Shown here one piece after another: positions 46,920 through 48,182 of a DNA stretch of 48,182 nt (position 1 is the first letter of the stretch; each line of letters opens with the position of its first letter). The position numbers were made by a program, and so were the translations under genes. A model generated the notes under the pieces. It did no database searches and was not told the origin of the DNA. It saw only the letters and a program-made list of their open reading frames with translations. The DNA comes from Pseudomonas sivasensis (lineage in GTDB: Bacteria; Pseudomonadota; Gammaproteobacteria; Pseudomonadales; Pseudomonadaceae): NCBI RefSeq assembly GCF_013778505.1, contig NZ_JAAOWU010000028.1:1-48182 (forward strand). Direction: 5' to 3'.

Positions 46920-47807
46920 TCAATCCGCTGGAACCAGTGGTTTCGAGTCATTGCGCATCGTCAGCGTCGCGCCTACCGAGGCCAGGATAATGCAGGTAAT
47001 GGCCAGCCATTGTGCCAGTGATAAGTACTCTTGCAGAAAGAGTAGGCCTGAGAGCGCGCCGAATACGGGTTCGATGCTCATGAGGGTGCCAAAAGTTCGT
47101 GCAGGGAGGCGCGTCAGCGCTACCATCTCCAGGGTGTAGGGTAGGGCAGTGGACAGAGTGGCGACGCCGATGGCTATTGGAATCAGCGCAGGCGTCAACA
47201 AGGCACTGCCAGCGTGGACGATGCCAATGGGCGCGACAAACAGTGCTGCGATCATCACCCCAAGAGCGGCGGTCTGGACGCCGTTGTCGTTACCTGCTTT
47301 CTGTCCGAACAGGATGTAGAGTGCCCAGCAGACTCCCGCTCCTAATGCATAGGCTGCGCCAACTAAGTCGATACCATTGCTCGCTTCTCCCATGGGGATC
47401 AATAGAAGCAGGCCGACGATTGCGAGGGCAATCCACAGGAAGTCCACCGCCCGGCGCGACGCGTAAATGGCCACTGCAAGAGGTCCCGTGAATTCTAGGG
47501 CTACGGCGATGCCCAGGGGCACGCTGCGCAGTGACATATAGAAGAGGAAATTCATGCCGCCCAGGGCCATTCCGTAGATGACCACGGTGCGCAGGGACTT
47601 GGCGGTCAGCTTGGCGCGCCATGGTCGCAATATGAGCAGCATAATCACACTGGCGAAAATTAGGCGCAGGGTTGTAGTGCCTTGTGCGCCTACAATCGGG
47701 AACATGCTCTTGGCCAACGAGGCTCCTGACTGGATGGAAGCCATGGCGATCAGCAGCAGGCCGACAGGAAATAATGCCGAAGCCAGGCTGCGGGGAGAGG
47801 TGGTCAT
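46920..47807 (-). CDS. rhtA: RhtA-like amino acid exporter, DMT/EamA family
   Basis: A 295-residue inner-membrane protein with ten predicted membrane segments in two EamA repeats. Sequence such as LASALFPVGLLLIAMASIQS, LEFTGPLAVAIYASRR and LFLQEYLSLAQWLAI closely follows RhtA, the threonine/homoserine exporter. It is transcribed alone. An 18-base perfect palindrome lies 66 bases upstream of the start and could be an operator. The substrate (threonine, homoserine or another amino acid) is inferred from family. Confidence 0.88.
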   Translation of the reverse strand: MTTSPRSLASALFPVGLLLIAMASIQSGASLAKSMFPIVGAQGTTTLRLIFASVIMLLILRPWRAKLTAKSLRTVVIYGMALGGMNFLFYMSLRSVPLGIAVALEFTGPLAVAIYASRRAVDFLWIALAIVGLLLLIPMGEASNGIDLVGAAYALGAGVCWALYILFGQKAGNDNGVQTAALGVMIAALFVAPIGIVHAGSALLTPALIPIAIGVATLSTALPYTLEMVALTRLPARTFGTLMSIEPVFGALSGLLFLQEYLSLAQWLAITCIILASVGATLTMRNDSKPLVPAD

Positions 47808-47872
47808 TGGGATGTACGTCCGATGTCATATTTGAGTAGCAGAGGCTGCTATGATGCTTAACTACTTGGAAT

Positions 47873-47890
47873 TGAGCAATATATTGCTCA
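47873..47890. promoter_or_regulatory. Perfect 18-base palindrome upstream of rhtA
   Basis: TGAGCAATATATTGCTCA is a perfect palindrome with an AT-rich centre, 66 bases before the rhtA start codon. Its size, symmetry and place suit a dimeric regulator site, for instance of the Lrp/AsnC kind. The binding protein is unknown. Confidence 0.5.
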
Positions 47891-47968
47891 GTGTTATGCG
47901 GGTGGCTGTCTATATATAGAAGGACATGAAGGTTGGTGGGCGACTTGATAGAAAAACCAAATTAAAGG

Positions 47969-47996
47969 TTGACGTAAAATTCTGGGAGCCTATAAT
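47969..47996 (+). promoter_or_regulatory. Upstream promoter of the rRNA operon
   Basis: TTGACG (47969-47974) and a perfect TATAAT (47991-47996) are separated by 16 bases, followed by TCGCCCC, a GC-rich discriminator. It points toward the right edge and lies about 146 bases upstream of the second promoter. Confidence 0.75.
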
Positions 47997-48114
47997 TCGC
48001 CCCACTTCCGGCGCAGTCGAAACGGAAAACTCCTTGGTAAACAATGAGTTGCGCAGTTTTCGGCAGTAAGTTGCTTCAGTTCATCGAAGCCAAAAGGAAG
48101 TTGAAAAAGAGGTG

Positions 48115-48142
48115 TTGACAGCAGCGTGTAACGCTGTAGAAT
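48115..48142 (+). promoter_or_regulatory. Downstream promoter of the rRNA operon
   Basis: A perfect TTGACA (48115-48120) and TAGAAT (48137-48142) with a 16-base spacer precede TCGCCTCCCGC, a GC-rich discriminator as seen at stringently controlled rRNA promoters. The following GATGAGAGATCAGAAGCGCA resembles the rRNA leader of fluorescent pseudomonads, so the 16S gene should begin a few hundred bases beyond the window. The rRNA gene itself is not visible. Confidence 0.8.
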
Positions 48143-48182
48143 TCGCCTCCCGCTGATGAGAGATCAGAAGCGCAAGTGGTTG

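Larger units (their letters stand above)
47808..48182. other. Intergenic region leading to the rRNA promoters
   Basis: No gene is seen in these 375 bases. They hold an 18-base palindrome (47873-47890), probably tied to rhtA, and two sigma-70-type promoters pointing right (48115 and 47969 onward). AGCAG-AGG-CTGCT (47838-47850) is a small extra dyad. Confidence 0.6.

Noticed and set aside
1..48182. CRISPR array, prophage or integrative element
   Set aside because: No regularly spaced direct repeats, phage structural genes, integrase or tRNA-end duplication were seen; repeats present are REP-type hairpins.

Overview
The window reads as chromosomal DNA of a Pseudomonas of the P. fluorescens group. 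The grounds are the pyoverdine-iron operon fpvGHJKCDEF, the msuEDC-sfnR sulfonate cluster, two REPINs of the GTGGGAGGGGGCTTGC type common in P. fluorescens genomes, high GC at third codon positions, and a right edge that looks like a Pseudomonas ribosomal RNA operon promoter. Gene names rest on protein motifs and on remembered gene order in P. aeruginosa, not on a search. No CRISPR array, prophage or intact insertion sequence was seen.

Left end (1-7.6 kb): the tail of a tRNA-Val gene and a complete tRNA-Asp, then a decayed IS21-type remnant. Next come five minus-strand genes read in the order PrpF-type isomerase, DctA, CitMHS transporter, OprD-type porin, chemoreceptor. They are divergent from a LysR regulator and look like one operon for sensing, uptake and isomerisation of a di- or tricarboxylate.

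8.6-16.7 kb: a second LysR gene faces an SDR / class III aminotransferase / glutamine-synthetase-like ligase operon, probably for catabolism of an unidentified amine. It is followed by a 38-codon membrane peptide and a translationally coupled pair encoding a di-haem cytochrome c peroxidase-like protein and a membrane-anchored catalase-like protein.

16.9-25.1 kb: conserved housekeeping block. FKBP lipoprotein, YkvA-like DUF1232 protein, an XRE regulator coupled to an unknown protein, an EAL-CBS-GGDEF protein, the tail-specific protease Prc/AlgO, a quinone oxidoreductase and a HAD phosphatase.

25.1-30.9 kb: an ABC importer operon (binding protein, phosphodiesterase-like enzyme, two permeases, ATPase) divergent from a GntR/UTRA regulator. 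Two matching operator-like sites lie in front of the two promoters, and a REPIN sits between the binding-protein gene and the rest.

31-37 kb: eight overlapping or tightly spaced genes, fpvG to fpvF, for reducing and importing iron released from ferripyoverdine in the periplasm. 37.5-42.5 kb: soxR divergent from a monooxygenase gene with a SoxR box between them, then msuEDC-sfnR with a sigma-54-type promoter. 42.8-48.2 kb: small lipoproteins, a cysteine desulfurase, an M24 aminopeptidase, an RhtA-like exporter, and the tandem promoters of what should be an rRNA operon just beyond the right edge.
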